Assembly (NCBI GenBank): GCA_964434165.1
Contig: CAYSUS010000096.1
Location: 1-27,823, forward strand
Source: CAYSUS01 sp964434165
GTDB lineage: Bacteria > Planctomycetota > Planctomycetia > Pirellulales > Thermoguttaceae
Reading direction: 5' to 3'
DNA length: 27,823 bases
Shown here piece by piece: positions 1 through 10,500 of the stretch. Both the position numbers and the translations under genes were made by a program. The notes below the pieces were generated by a model. It was not told where the DNA came from. It ran no database searches and saw only the letters and a program-made list of their open reading frames with translations. Position 1 is the stretch's first letter, and every line of letters starts with the position of its first letter.

Positions 1-1
1 G

Positions 2-1768
<1,767 letters not shown>

Positions 1769-1780
1769 ATCGGGTGCCTG

Positions 1781-1839
1781 TGCCTGGGTGGCGTGTCCAT
1801 GAACCACCACAAAGGGGGGGGTTCGGAGGCCTCCAGGCA
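1781..1839 (+). terminator. Branched inverted repeat after clpB, possible terminator
   Basis: TGCCTGG (1781-1787) is complementary to CCAGGCA (1833-1839). Between them GGTGG (1787-1791) can pair with CCACC (1804-1808), and GGAGGCCTCC (1825-1834) is a perfect palindrome. A short T-rich stretch (CTCTTTT, ending about 1850) follows. The structure starts 13 bases after the clpB stop, so a terminator role is plausible. The stems are short and partly compete with each other. Confidence 0.35.
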
Positions 1840-1975
1840 TACACTCTTTTGAGGGGCATGGCGGCCAACTCGCCCCGATCGGCGACCTATAGTTCATACT
1901 GGATCGAGGCCGGCGGGGGTTTCGCCGGTGCAGCGGAAGGTGCGCGCGGTGCCCAACCCGTCCTCGGGGCGGCTC

Positions 1976-2509
1976 ATGCCATCCTTTTTCGACGGAAACC
2001 TGACTGCGTCGGTCGCGCTGGGGATGCTGGCCGCGGGCGGTTACGTCCTCGCTCACGCCCGCCACCGGCAGTTCCACTTCACTCTGCTCGATGTCCTGAT
2101 CGTCACCGCGATCATGGCCGTTGTCACGGGCGTCTCCATGCCGCTGGTTGGAGCGGCGGGGGAGCAGGCCAAGGCCGCCTCGCTGAAGCACAACCTCCAC
2201 ACGCTCCGCGCCCAGGTCCAGCTTTACAAGGTCGAGCACGGCGGCCAGCCGCCGATTCTCTACGAGGGCGCCCTGCCGCAGCTTACGGAGGCGACCAACG
2301 CGCGAGGGGTGCCCGGGCCGCCGGGTGAGGAATACCCGTTCGGGCCGTATCTGGCGGGAGGGATCCCGCCGAATCCCTATACGGGGATCTCGACGGTGAC
2401 CGCCACAGACCGCTTCCCCCCGCAGCGCCCCAGCGGCGTGGGAGGCTGGCTGTTCCATCAGCCCACCGGACAGATCTGCGCCGACCTGGACGGGCATCTC
2501 GGCCAGTAG
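1976..2509 (+). CDS. Pseudopilin-like (type II secretion GspG-like) membrane protein, atypical N-terminus
   Basis: The protein (177 residues from the ATG at 1976) carries a prepilin-type helix, FTLLDVLIVTAIMAVVTG, followed by an amphipathic stretch (EQAKAASLKHNLHTLRAQVQLYKVEHG) that matches the GspG/PilE-type pseudopilin pattern. The C-terminal half is rich in Pro and Gly, as in planctomycete GspG-like proteins. Two things are odd. The residue before the Phe is His rather than the Gly needed by prepilin peptidase, and the conserved Glu5 is Asp. In addition, about 30 residues precede the motif, including a second hydrophobic segment (ASVALGMLAAGGYVLAHA). It may therefore be a two-helix membrane protein that is never processed. 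A GTG at 1928 in the same frame is an alternative start, but a hairpin (CCGGCG/CGCCGG, 1911-1929) covers it. No secretion genes adjoin. Confidence 0.75.
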   Translation: MPSFFDGNLTASVALGMLAAGGYVLAHARHRQFHFTLLDVLIVTAIMAVVTGVSMPLVGAAGEQAKAASLKHNLHTLRAQVQLYKVEHGGQPPILYEGALPQLTEATNARGVPGPPGEEYPFGPYLAGGIPPNPYTGISTVTATDRFPPQRPSGVGGWLFHQPTGQICADLDGHLGQ

Positions 2510-2519
2510 GCTCTCCCTC

Positions 2520-2548
2520 GCAACCAGGTCCGTCCTCGACCCGGTTGC
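2520..2548 (+). terminator. Hairpin after pseudopilin-like gene
   Basis: GCAACCAGGTC (2520-2530) pairs with GACCCGGTTGC (2538-2548), an 11-bp stem with one mismatch and a 7-base loop, starting 11 bases after the stop. A second small stem, CCCCG/CGGGG (2551-2564), follows. There is no T-run, so it is at best a GC-type terminator or 3' end structure. Confidence 0.45.
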
Positions 2549-2578
2549 GCCCCCGTCCACGGGGTGCCGGCCTGGGAC

Positions 2579-2605
2579 AGGCGGAGCTGCGCAAATGCTC
2601 CGCCT
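2579..2605 (-). terminator. Hairpin between convergent genes
   Basis: AGGCGGAGC (2579-2587) and GCTCCGCCT (2597-2605) form a perfect 9-bp stem with a 9-base loop. Read on the minus strand it begins 6 bases after the stop of the small basic protein gene, so it likely ends that transcript and may act in both directions. Confidence 0.5.
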
Positions 2606-2611
2606 TCCGGC

Positions 2612-2797
2612 TCAGTGCTCTTCCACTCCGAGGCGCTGAAGGATGACCTCGCCACCGGGGGTCAGCGCGCGGATCTTGGCGGCAATGGCCGCCTTCTCCG
2701 ACACGGTGGCCTTCTCGTACCGCGTCAGCAACAGGCGCAGCTTCTTGCGGCGGTGCCGCCTCTGATTGATCTCGCGTTTGCGCTGGCTAATCGCCAC
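2612..2797 (-). CDS. Small basic planctomycete protein (DUF6800-like)
   Basis: A 61-residue protein. Its N-terminal half is very basic (QRKREINQRRHRRKKL) and its C-terminal half is helical, with the pattern SEKAAIAAKIRALTPGGEVILQRLG. I recognise this as a small conserved planctomycete family, which I believe is catalogued as DUF6800; the name is from memory and was not verified. The GTG start at 2797-2795 is chosen because AGGAG lies 8 bases upstream. A promoter at 2872-2900 fires in the right direction, and its -10 box overlaps the only in-frame upstream ATG, which excludes that longer start. The charge suggests binding to nucleic acid or ribosomes, which is inference only. Confidence 0.8.
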   Translation of the reverse strand: MAISQRKREINQRRHRRKKLRLLLTRYEKATVSEKAAIAAKIRALTPGGEVILQRLGVEEH

Positions 2798-2871
2798 AGT
2801 CGGATCTCCTGGATGTCGCGCGCCCGGCGGTCCGCCACGCGCGACCGCGCGGCGGAGACTGCAAACCTTCA

Positions 2872-2900
2872 TTTCTAGCAGGATCGCCCTGGCTGGTCAA
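2872..2900 (-). promoter_or_regulatory. Promoter of the small basic protein gene
   Basis: On the minus strand, TTGACC (2900-2895), a 17-base spacer and TAGAAA (2877-2872) form a good sigma-70-type promoter. The predicted transcript starts near 2865 and has a leader of about 68 bases. Confidence 0.6.
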
Positions 2901-3262
2901 TCGGCCCGGGGCGCCTGTCGCGCCGCGGCACCGGCGCCGCGCGCGGGGGCGCAACCCGTGCTCCGTCGAGGGCTTTGCCGCAATCGGCCTTTTCCCCACC
3001 TGGGGCATTTGGTATCGTCCGCTCGCTTCACTCCCCGGGGGCTGCCGCGCAGGGTGGAATTCCTGACACTCGGAGTCCCCTCCTGGCCCGGACACGCCCC
3101 TTTCCGACGTTCGGGTTGCGGCCGAGGGCTCGGCTTGTCCTCGGCGGCCGTGGTTCGCCCCGCGGCGGACCGATCCCGTGTTCCCTTCCGATCTGCACCC
3201 CGAGGTCCAACCCAGGTCGCAACCGCGACGGCCGATTGGATGCTGTCCGTTCGGGTTCGTGT
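2901..3262. other. Intergenic region without a recognised gene
   Basis: This is the middle of the divergent spacer between the small basic protein and the DUF1573 gene. Open frames here have no recognisable protein features. The only structure I see is a hairpin with a 7-bp stem, GCCGAGG (3121-3127) with CCTCGGC (3139-3145). No signature of tmRNA, RNase P RNA or SRP RNA was noticed. Confidence 0.4.
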
Positions 3263-3291
3263 TTGACGAGGGTTTTGCGGCAACCTAGAGT
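3263..3291 (+). promoter_or_regulatory. Promoter of the DUF1573 gene
   Basis: TTGACG (3263-3268), a spacer of exactly 17 bases, and TAGAGT (3286-3291). The leader would be about 135 bases and contains a small GGCGG/CCGCC stem. It faces the DUF1573 gene and no other. Confidence 0.6.
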
Positions 3292-3433
3292 TTCGCGGCA
3301 CCTGCGCCGGATCATGCTCCATTGACCGGCCGAGGCCGAAGCACGGACGCGGCGGATCGCCGCCGGGCGGGAGCCGCCGCAGCTGAAGACGCGTGAACCA
3401 CACCAGAGGCATAGCCTGCGGGAGAAACGAGAC

Positions 3434-4453
3434 ATGCTTGGCAGAGCGGCGGTGGCTTGGGTCGGGATCCTGCTGGTGGGGTCTTCGGCGAGCGGGCAGC
3501 AGTGGGCCCGGAAGATGTTCGAGACGACCGCCCACGACTTCGGCTCCGTGGCCCGCGGCGCCAAGGCGGAATACGAGTTCATCTTCTCCAACATCTACGT
3601 CGAGGACGTCCACGTGGCCTCGGTGCGGTCGAGCTGCGGCTGCACCTCGGTCCGCGTCAAGAACGACTCGCTGAAGACCTACGAGCAGTCGGCCATCGTC
3701 GCGCGCCTGAACACCCCGCTGTTTCTCGGCAGCCGCGGCGCGACGATCACCGTCACTTTCGACAAGCCGTACTACGCCGAGGTGCAGCTCCAGGTCCGCG
3801 GCTACATCCGCTCCGACGTGGTGTTCACCCCCAACAGCGTGGAACTGGGCGAGCTCGAGGAAGGGGCGGTCCTGGAGAAGAAGCTCACCGTGGACTACGC
3901 GGGACGCAACGACTGGCGGATCGTGGACGTCCGCAGCGGCAACCCGCACCTGCACGCCGAGGCTGTCGAGACCCGGCGCGGCGGCGGGCGGGTCTCCTAC
4001 GAGCTCTCCGTGCGGACCGACGGCAACTTGCCGCCCGGCTATCTCCGCGACCACCTCGTGCTGGTCACCAACGACCGCACCTACACCCAGGTGCCTGTCG
4101 CGGTCGAGGGTCGCGTGCTGTCGGGCATCACGGTCAGCCCCGCCTCGCTGTTCATGGGCGTGGTCGAGCCGGGCCAGAAGGTGACCAAGAAGCTCGTGGT
4201 CCGCGGAAGCAGGCCGTTCCGCATCGTCTCGATCGAGTCCGACGCCGACTGCTTCGAGTTTGATACCACGGGCGAAGACACCCCCAAGACCCTGCACCTG
4301 ATCCCCGTCACGTTCCTGGCCGGCACCGATCCCGGCAAGGTCGCCCACCGGATCCGCATCGAGACCGACCTGGGTGACGAGAAGGCCCCCAGCCTTTCGG
4401 CCTTCGCCGTGGTGACCCCGCCCAACGAGGTCGCCGCCCCCGCGCAGAACTGA
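3434..4453 (+). CDS. Secreted DUF1573 domain protein
   Basis: A 339-residue protein with a short Sec signal peptide (MLGRAAVAWVGILLVGSSAS, cleavage near residue 20). The mature part starts with the DUF1573 pattern: FETTAHDFGSVARG, a stretch like YEFIFSN, and the SCGCT motif at residues 67-71. DUF1573 is an Ig-like beta-sandwich domain found in exported proteins of Bacteroidetes and planctomycetes, and its biochemical role is unknown. Two further beta-rich segments follow, around residues 132-225 (FTPNSVELGELEEG) and 230-325 (VSPASLFMGVVEPGQKV). Both have the same 'G.v..G....k.l.v' layout, so the protein is probably three tandem Ig-like units. GGGAGAA lies just upstream of the ATG. It is monocistronic, between a promoter at 3263 and a strong hairpin at 4481. 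Confidence 0.9.
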   Translation: MLGRAAVAWVGILLVGSSASGQQWARKMFETTAHDFGSVARGAKAEYEFIFSNIYVEDVHVASVRSSCGCTSVRVKNDSLKTYEQSAIVARLNTPLFLGSRGATITVTFDKPYYAEVQLQVRGYIRSDVVFTPNSVELGELEEGAVLEKKLTVDYAGRNDWRIVDVRSGNPHLHAEAVETRRGGGRVSYELSVRTDGNLPPGYLRDHLVLVTNDRTYTQVPVAVEGRVLSGITVSPASLFMGVVEPGQKVTKKLVVRGSRPFRIVSIESDADCFEFDTTGEDTPKTLHLIPVTFLAGTDPGKVAHRIRIETDLGDEKAPSLSAFAVVTPPNEVAAPAQN

Positions 4454-4470
4454 GCCCGCGCCTCGACAGG

Positions 4471-4553
4471 GTCGGCTGACGGGGTCGGGAGTCTCTTCTC
4501 GAAAGCGTTCTCCCTGCAGCCGACGTACCGACCGAGAAGACGCTCCCGACCCC
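4471..4553 (+). terminator. Long hairpin with possible pseudoknot after the DUF1573 gene
   Basis: The arms 4481-4501 and 4533-4553 are complementary over 21 positions with two adjacent mismatches (outer part GGGGTCGGGAG with CTCCCGACCCC, inner part TCTTCTCG with CGAGAAGA). A C/T-rich tail (CCCTTTCCTTTC) follows. In addition GTCGGCTG (4471-4478) is perfectly complementary to CAGCCGAC (4517-4524), which lies in the loop, giving a possible pseudoknot or competing fold. It starts 28 bases after the stop. It may be a terminator, a 3' protective structure, a small RNA or a REP-like repeat. Confidence 0.55.
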
Positions 4554-4700
4554 CTTTCCTTTCGGGCCGCGCGGTGGAACGCCAAAGACATGAAGCCCGC
4601 GGCGCGCTACAATGCGCTCGGCGCCCGGGACGGGAGCGACCCCCTGGTCCTGCGCCTGGAGGCTCCCGCAGGGCCCGGACGCGGGGGCGGGGTGAACACC

Positions 4701-6173
4701 ATGCTAGGCTGGTTTCGATCGACTCGCGACTGCCCGATCGACGCCGAGTTGAAACGATGGATCGAGGCCCGCATGGCCTGGCTGGTCCATCAGTTCGGCT
4801 GGGAGCGCATGCTCCGCGCGCCCGTCGTGCTGCCCGACGACGAGCATTTCCCCGACCCCTACGACGGCTCGTGCGAACAGGTCCGGGCCATGCTCGACCG
4901 GGTGTGCACGTTCATGGGCGTGGAGCCGAGTCGCGTGATGCTCGATTTCTTCAGCGATCGGGGGGAGGTCGTGCTCGGGCACCGGCTGATCGGCTCGCGT
5001 CCCGGCACGGCCGGGCTATACCAGTTCATCGACGGCGTGACCACCGTCTGGGTCGAGTTGAGCAATCTGGCCGACCCGGTCTCGGTGGTGGCCACCCTGG
5101 TCCACGAGGTGGGGCACGTCCTGCTTCTGGGCGAGGCGAGGATCCGTCCCGACGCCCCGGACCACGAGCCGCTGACCGACCTGATCAGCGTGTTCCTGGG
5201 CATGGGCGTGATGACCTCTGGCGGCGTGATCCGGTCGCGCAACATCCACACCGGCAGTGGGGAGCAGTGGTCCGTCTCGCGCCAGGGATATCTCGACGCG
5301 CCCGCGTTCGGCTATGCCCTGGCCCTGTTCGCTTGGCTCCGCGGCGAGGGCGATCCCCCATGGTCCCGGTCCCTGCGCCCGGACGTGCGTGCGCCGTTCT
5401 CCCGCGGATTGGCGTATCTGCGGGCGACGGGCGACTCGATCCTCAGCCGGACCGCGTCGCTGCCCGACCTCCACGAGTCGGAGTACGCCCTGCCCGCGCG
5501 CCTGGAGCCCTCGCCGCTGCTGTCCGCGGACGACGAGCTGGCCGTCGGCCTGGACGAGGGCGATGAGGACCTCGCCGGCGGCGACGGCCATTTCGCGCGC
5601 GGGGTCGCCCACCTGCTGCATGGTGAGTTCGAGCAGGCCGTCGAGGAGCTCTCCGCAGCCATCGAGTCGAATCCGGCCGACGCGGAGGCGCTCCACCACC
5701 GCGCCACGGCGCATGTCTGGCTGGGCCAGAACGAGGAGGCCCTGGCCGACGCCGAGGAAGCCGTGCGTCTGGACCCGGACGACGTGGATTCTTACCATGC
5801 CCGGGCGGCTGCGCATCTGGCCTGCGGCCACTACGACAGCGCCGTGGCCGACTGCGACGAGGTCATCCGGTCCCAGCGGCGCCACGCCGATCAGACCCGG
5901 CTGGCCGAGGCCTACCAGCGCCGCGGCTGGGCGCGGCGGGCGCTGGGCGATTGCCGGGAGGCCGTGGCCGACTTCAGCCGCGCGATCGCCTGCCAGCCCC
6001 TGGAGGCGCAGTCCTACGCCGCCCGGGCCGCCGGATGGCTGGAGTTGGGCGATCTCGGCCGGGCCCAGGCCGACGCGGCCAAGGCCCGCTCGCTGGGATG
6101 GCCGGACGAGGACCTGGAGGAACGGATCGGGCAGGCGATCGACCACGCCCGCCGCATGCCGCCGGCCGACTGA
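4701..6173 (+). CDS. Putative zinc metallopeptidase-like protein with C-terminal TPR repeats
   Basis: A 490-residue protein that I cannot assign to a named family. The N-terminal part (about 1-290) has an HEVGH zinc-peptidase motif at residues 135-139 within a hydrophobic helix (VSVVATLVHEVGHVLLL). DHEPLTDLISVFLGMG follows, so Glu156 or Asp160 could be the third zinc ligand. The C-terminal part (about 298-490) contains around five TPR units (for example AVEELSAAIESNPADAEALH and ADAEEAVRLDPDDVDSYHAR), which usually bind partner proteins. There is no signal peptide or membrane helix, so it is probably cytoplasmic. The ATG at 4701 is preferred because GGGGTG lies 6 bases upstream; the frame extends upstream to an ATG at 4590, but that stretch has low-complexity composition. 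It lies 129 bases before the SbcD-like gene on the same strand, though that gene seems to have its own promoter. Confidence 0.8.
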   Translation: MLGWFRSTRDCPIDAELKRWIEARMAWLVHQFGWERMLRAPVVLPDDEHFPDPYDGSCEQVRAMLDRVCTFMGVEPSRVMLDFFSDRGEVVLGHRLIGSRPGTAGLYQFIDGVTTVWVELSNLADPVSVVATLVHEVGHVLLLGEARIRPDAPDHEPLTDLISVFLGMGVMTSGGVIRSRNIHTGSGEQWSVSRQGYLDAPAFGYALALFAWLRGEGDPPWSRSLRPDVRAPFSRGLAYLRATGDSILSRTASLPDLHESEYALPARLEPSPLLSADDELAVGLDEGDEDLAGGDGHFARGVAHLLHGEFEQAVEELSAAIESNPADAEALHHRATAHVWLGQNEEALADAEEAVRLDPDDVDSYHARAAAHLACGHYDSAVADCDEVIRSQRRHADQTRLAEAYQRRGWARRALGDCREAVADFSRAIACQPLEAQSYAARAAGWLELGDLGRAQADAAKARSLGWPDEDLEERIGQAIDHARRMPPAD

Positions 6174-6290
6174 ACCGCCTGGCGTGATGCGGGAAAGAAG
6201 GGGCCGCACCGACTTTGCCCAAGTGGCCTGAAGCGTGTTTCGCAAAAAATGGGTCCTGCTCCCCCTTTTCCCCGCCCGTGCACGGCCATT

Positions 6291-6296
6291 TAGAAT
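6291..6296 (+). promoter_or_regulatory. -10 box immediately before the SbcD-like gene (possible leaderless transcript)
   Basis: TAGAAT at 6291-6296 matches the -10 boxes found elsewhere in the window. A start 7 bases downstream would fall on the A of the ATG at 6303. The -35 region (TTCCCC, 6268-6273) is poor. No Shine-Dalgarno sequence is visible before the ATG, which fits a leaderless message. Confidence 0.4.
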
Positions 6297-6302
6297 GGGC
6301 CC

Positions 6303-7586
6303 ATGCCGCTGCGCGTCCTGGCTACCGCCGATCTGCACATCGGGCGTCGGCCCAGCCGCCTGCCCGACGACGAAGCGCACCGCCACTCCTGCGCCCGGGC
6401 GTGGGGGGCGATCGTCGATCGGGCCGTGCGCGAGGCCGTCGATCTGGTCGTGCTGGCCGGCGACGTGGTCGATCACGGTAACCGTTACTTCGAGGCCACC
6501 GGTCCCTTGGAGCGCGGCCTGGCGCGGCTTGCCGGGGCGGGGATTCCGGCGCTGGCCGTGGCCGGCAACCACGACTACGACGTGCTCGCCCGCGTGGTCG
6601 AGGCCATCGGACCGGAGCATTTCCGTTTTCTCGGGCAGGGTGGGCGCTGGGAGGAGTTCCTTTTCACCGCGCGCGACGGGCGGCGCCTGCGCGTCCACGG
6701 CTGGTCCTTTCCGGCCAACACGGTGACGGGCAGCCCCCTGGCCGCCTACGACCTGCCCTCCGGCGGCGATCCGGTGCTGGGCCTTCTGCATGCCGACCTC
6801 GACGCGGCCGACAGCCGCTACGCCCCGGTCGCGCGCTCCGAGCTGGCCGCCCGCGACGTCACCGCGTGGGTACTGGGCCACGTCCACGCCTGGCGTTACG
6901 ACCCGCCCCAGGCGGGTCCGGCGATCCTCTACCCCGGCTCGCCCCAGGCCATGGACCCGGGCGAGACCGGCCCGCACGGTCCCTGGCTGATCGACATCGA
7001 CGGGCCGCGCGCTTGCACCGCCCGGCTTCTGCCGCTGGCCTCGGTGCGGTACGACTGGCTTTCGGTCGAACTCGGCGACGCGTCATCGCGCGACGAGTTC
7101 GAGGCCCGCGTCAATGAGGCGGTCCGCCGTCACCTTGACCTGCTCGCCGCCGAGACCGACCGGCCCCAGCGCCTGGTCCTTCGGCTCGACCTGGCAGGGG
7201 CCACGCCCCTATGCGCAAAGATCGACGCCTGGACCGGGGAGCTGATCGACCAGTTCGATCGCTCGGCGGGCGGCGTCTCCGCCTCGATCGACAAGGCGGT
7301 GAACAACACGCGCCCCAAGATCGACCTGGCCGAGCTCGCCGAGAAGAGCGACCCCACGGGTGTGCTGGCCGGCCTGCTCCTGCGGCTCCAGTCGGGCGAG
7401 CCGGGCGACCCGACCGATCGCCTCCTGGCCGCGACCCAGGAGAAGGTGCTGGAGGTCCACCGCGCCGGGCCCTACGCGCGGATCGACGGCGACGAGGCCC
7501 CGGACTTCGAAGCCGGCCGACAGCTTCTGATCCGCCAGGGGATGCTCCTCTTAGAGACGTTGCGCGCCCAGGAGCGGACCGGATGA
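6303..7586 (+). CDS. SbcD/YhaO-like DNA repair exonuclease (calcineurin-like phosphoesterase)
   Basis: A 427-residue metallophosphoesterase of the SbcD/Mre11/YhaO type, expected to cut DNA ends or hairpins with two metal ions (usually Mn2+). The metal-binding motifs are all present: Asp10 and His12 in ADLHIG, Asp54 in GDVVDH, Asn89-His90 in GNHD, His153 in LLHAD, and His183/His185 in GHVH. The C-terminal 200 residues form the usual capping and partner-binding region and are less conserved. Its stop overlaps the start of the next gene (ATGA, 7583-7586), so the two are translationally coupled, as expected for a nuclease-ATPase complex. I leave the symbol empty because the pair is closer to YhaO/YhaN than to classical SbcD/SbcC. 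Confidence 0.9.
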   Translation: MPLRVLATADLHIGRRPSRLPDDEAHRHSCARAWGAIVDRAVREAVDLVVLAGDVVDHGNRYFEATGPLERGLARLAGAGIPALAVAGNHDYDVLARVVEAIGPEHFRFLGQGGRWEEFLFTARDGRRLRVHGWSFPANTVTGSPLAAYDLPSGGDPVLGLLHADLDAADSRYAPVARSELAARDVTAWVLGHVHAWRYDPPQAGPAILYPGSPQAMDPGETGPHGPWLIDIDGPRACTARLLPLASVRYDWLSVELGDASSRDEFEARVNEAVRRHLDLLAAETDRPQRLVLRLDLAGATPLCAKIDAWTGELIDQFDRSAGGVSASIDKAVNNTRPKIDLAELAEKSDPTGVLAGLLLRLQSGEPGDPTDRLLAATQEKVLEVHRAGPYARIDGDEAPDFEAGRQLLIRQGMLLLETLRAQERTG

Positions 7587-10500
7587 GCGACGTCGGTCTG
7601 AGCTTCCGCCGCATCGAGATCCGCCGCATGCCGGGCTTCCCCGCGGGACAGGGGTTCGTGGTCGAGGACCTCGTGCCCGGCGTGAACGTCATCTATGGCC
7701 CGAACGCATCGGGCAAAACCACGCTCAGCCGGGCGATCCAGACGCTGCTCCGCCCGCAAGGCTCGCCCAGGCCGCAGCACGTCCTGCGAGGGCTCTTGGA
7801 CCTGCGCGGCGAGGCCTGGTCGCTCGACTACGACGTGGGCAAGGTGCGGTGCCAGCGCGACGGGGCCGAGGCCGACGTTCCCGCCCTCGCCCCGGCCGAC
7901 GTCGAGCAGCACTACGTGCTCGCCCTGCACGACCTGATCGGGGCCGAGGACGGCGCGGACCTGGCCGCGCACATCGTGCGCCAATCGGCGGGCGGGTACG
8001 ACCTGACCGCGGCCCGACGCGAGCTGGGCCTTCGCGAGCGGCCGTCGGGCAAGGGCAAGGCCAGCCGCGAGTTGGAGGCCGCCATCGCCGCCCGACGCGA
8101 GGCGGAACGGCGCCAGGACGACCTCCTGCAGCAGGAGAGGGAGCTCGACGGGCTCCGCCGACGCCTGGCCGATTCGCAGGCCGCGGCCGAGCGCCTGCGG
8201 TGGCTTGAGCGGGCCATCGACCTCGATGACGCCCGCGACCGGCATCGCCAGGCTGAGAAGCGCTTGGAGGCTTTTCCCGCGTTGGTCGCCGAAATGACCG
8301 GCGAGGAGCCCTCCCGCCTGGAGGATCTCGACGCGGCTCTGGGCCAGGCCGAGAAGGACCTTCGCACCGAGACGGCCCAGCGCGCGGCGGCCGAGCGCCG
8401 TCTGGCCGAGAGCGGGCTTGCGCACGGCGGCGTGGCGCCCGACGTCCTGGGGTCTCTGCGGCGCAAGTGCCAGGGCCTGGTAGGGCTCTCCTCCGACTTG
8501 CGCGCGCGGCGCCAGGAGGCGGACCGCGCCGCGGCCGCCGTGGAGGAGGCCCGGCAGGCCCTTGGGGCCGAAACACCCCCGCGGGGCGACGCGCGTCTTG
8601 ACGCCGCGGCGGTGGCGCGGCTGTCCGACTTCGCCCGCCACATGGAACGTCTCCGCGCGCGCCGCGCCGCGGCGGGGTCCGCACGGGCGTGGCTCACGGG
8701 GCACGACGAGCCCGACGACGCGGAGCCCGAGGACCTGCGACGCGGCGCGCTGCTCGCCGAGCGGTGGCTGGCCCTGGACGAGGCGTTTGTCGCCGCGTCG
8801 CGGGACCACGATCGGCGAAGGCGAGTCCTCTTGATCTCCGCGGCTGGGGTGGCGGCGATGGCGGTCGCCATGACCGTGTTCGCGCACTGGTCCTGGGCGG
8901 TCCTTCTCCTGGGCGCGGCGGCCCTGGCCGTGTGGGCCTTGTTCGGCGGCCGCGTCGAGGACCGCCGCGGGCCGTTGCGCCGCGAACTGGAGGCCCTGGG
9001 GGTGGGGCCGCCGGATGCGTGGACCGCGGCCGCCGTGCGATCCTTCGCCGTGCAACTCCAGCGGCGCGCTGCCGCGGCCGAAATGGTGCGCGAACGCGCG
9101 CGGGACTGGAGCCGAATGGCCCCGGAGCTAGATCGCCTGGCGGCCGAGACTCGGGAGGCCCAAGAGGAAAAGGCGAAGCTCGTCGCCGAACTGGGCCTGC
9201 CCCTCGGCGCCGCGGACCGCGACGAGAACTGGCTCTCGGTGGTGGCCGCCGGCATCCGACGATTGCAGGAGGCCGAAGAGGTCCGGTCCGGCGCGTCCGC
9301 CGCCGTGGAGCGCGTGGAAAGGCAGATCCGCTCGCTCGCCGAGGAGTTGGCCGGCGCGCTGCGCGGCTTCGGACTGGAGGAAGCGACCGACGTGGACCGG
9401 CTGAGTGAGCAGGTCGAGTACCTCGCCCGGCGCCAGCAGGCGTGCGACGCCGCGCGCGCCGAGGTCGCCTCCCGGACCAGGAGCCTCGAGCGGATCGAAG
9501 CCGACCGCGTGCGCCTGGCGGCGGAGCGCGACGCGGTCTTCGCGCGCCTGGGCCTTTCGCCCTCACCGGGGGACGAGGCCACGCTCCGTGCGTGGGCGGC
9601 GATGTGCGGCGAGTACCGCGAGGCGGCCGAGGCCGCGCGGTTCGCGGAGCGGGATTTGAGGGATGCTGAGGCCCTCTTGGCGGGACACGAAGAGCTCGCC
9701 GTTTCATCTCGCGAGGCACTCGAGGCGGAGCGGGCCCAATGCCAGACGGCGGCCGGCGGAGTCCCTGCGCTGCACGAACGGATCGGGCAGATCGAAGGCC
9801 GTATCAACGAGGCCAAGCGCCGCACCGACGTGGAGGCCGCCATCGCCCGCGAGGCCCGGTGCCGCGAGGCCCTGCGCGAGCAGCGCGATCAGGACTACCG
9901 GGCCGTGGCCGGCCACGTGCTGGCCGACGCGCTGGCCGCACACGAGCGCGACCGGGAGCGGCCGGGCGTGCTGGAAGACGCCCGCCGCCTGTTCGTCCAG
10001 ATCACGCACGGGCGGTACCGGCTCGACATCCACGCCGGCGATCCGCCCCAGTTCCGCGCCTTCGACACGCATCGCGAGGAGGGGCTCGCCCTGGAGCAGC
10101 TCTCCAGCGGCACGCGCCTTCAGTTGCTCCTGGCGGTGCGAGTGGCCTTTGTCCAACGCCAGGAGCGGGGCGTGAAGCTCCCCTTGATCCTCGACGAGGC
10201 CCTCGGCAACAGCGACGAGCGCCGCGCGGCCCAGATTATCGAAGCCGCGATCCAGGTCTGCCGCGCCGGGCGCCAGGTGTTCTACCTCACCGCCCAGCAC
10301 GACGAGGTGGGCAAATGGCAGGCGATCCTCCGGCGCTATCGGGACGTACCCAGCCGGATCGTCGATCTGGCGGCAGTCCGCCGGTTCAGCGAGACCGAGC
10401 GCGTCCCGCCCATGGACCTGGCGCCGCCGCCGGCACCCGAGATCCCCCCGCCCGACGATTGCGACTGGGTGGCTTACGGCCGGCGCCTCGGGGTGCCGCC

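Noticed and set aside
2897..4591. Open frame of 564 codons on the minus strand opposite the DUF1573 gene
   Set aside because: It has no family motif, has biased composition, and is opposite a gene with signal peptide, promoter and ribosome site. Such frames are expected in very GC-rich coding DNA.
5016..6977. Open frame of 653 codons on the minus strand opposite the TPR and SbcD-like genes
   Set aside because: It crosses two well-supported plus-strand genes and shows only Gly/Arg/Ala-rich sequence without motifs.
7912..9843. Open frame of 643 codons on the minus strand inside the SbcC-like gene
   Set aside because: Ser/Arg/Ala-rich mirror of a coiled-coil coding region; no domain seen.
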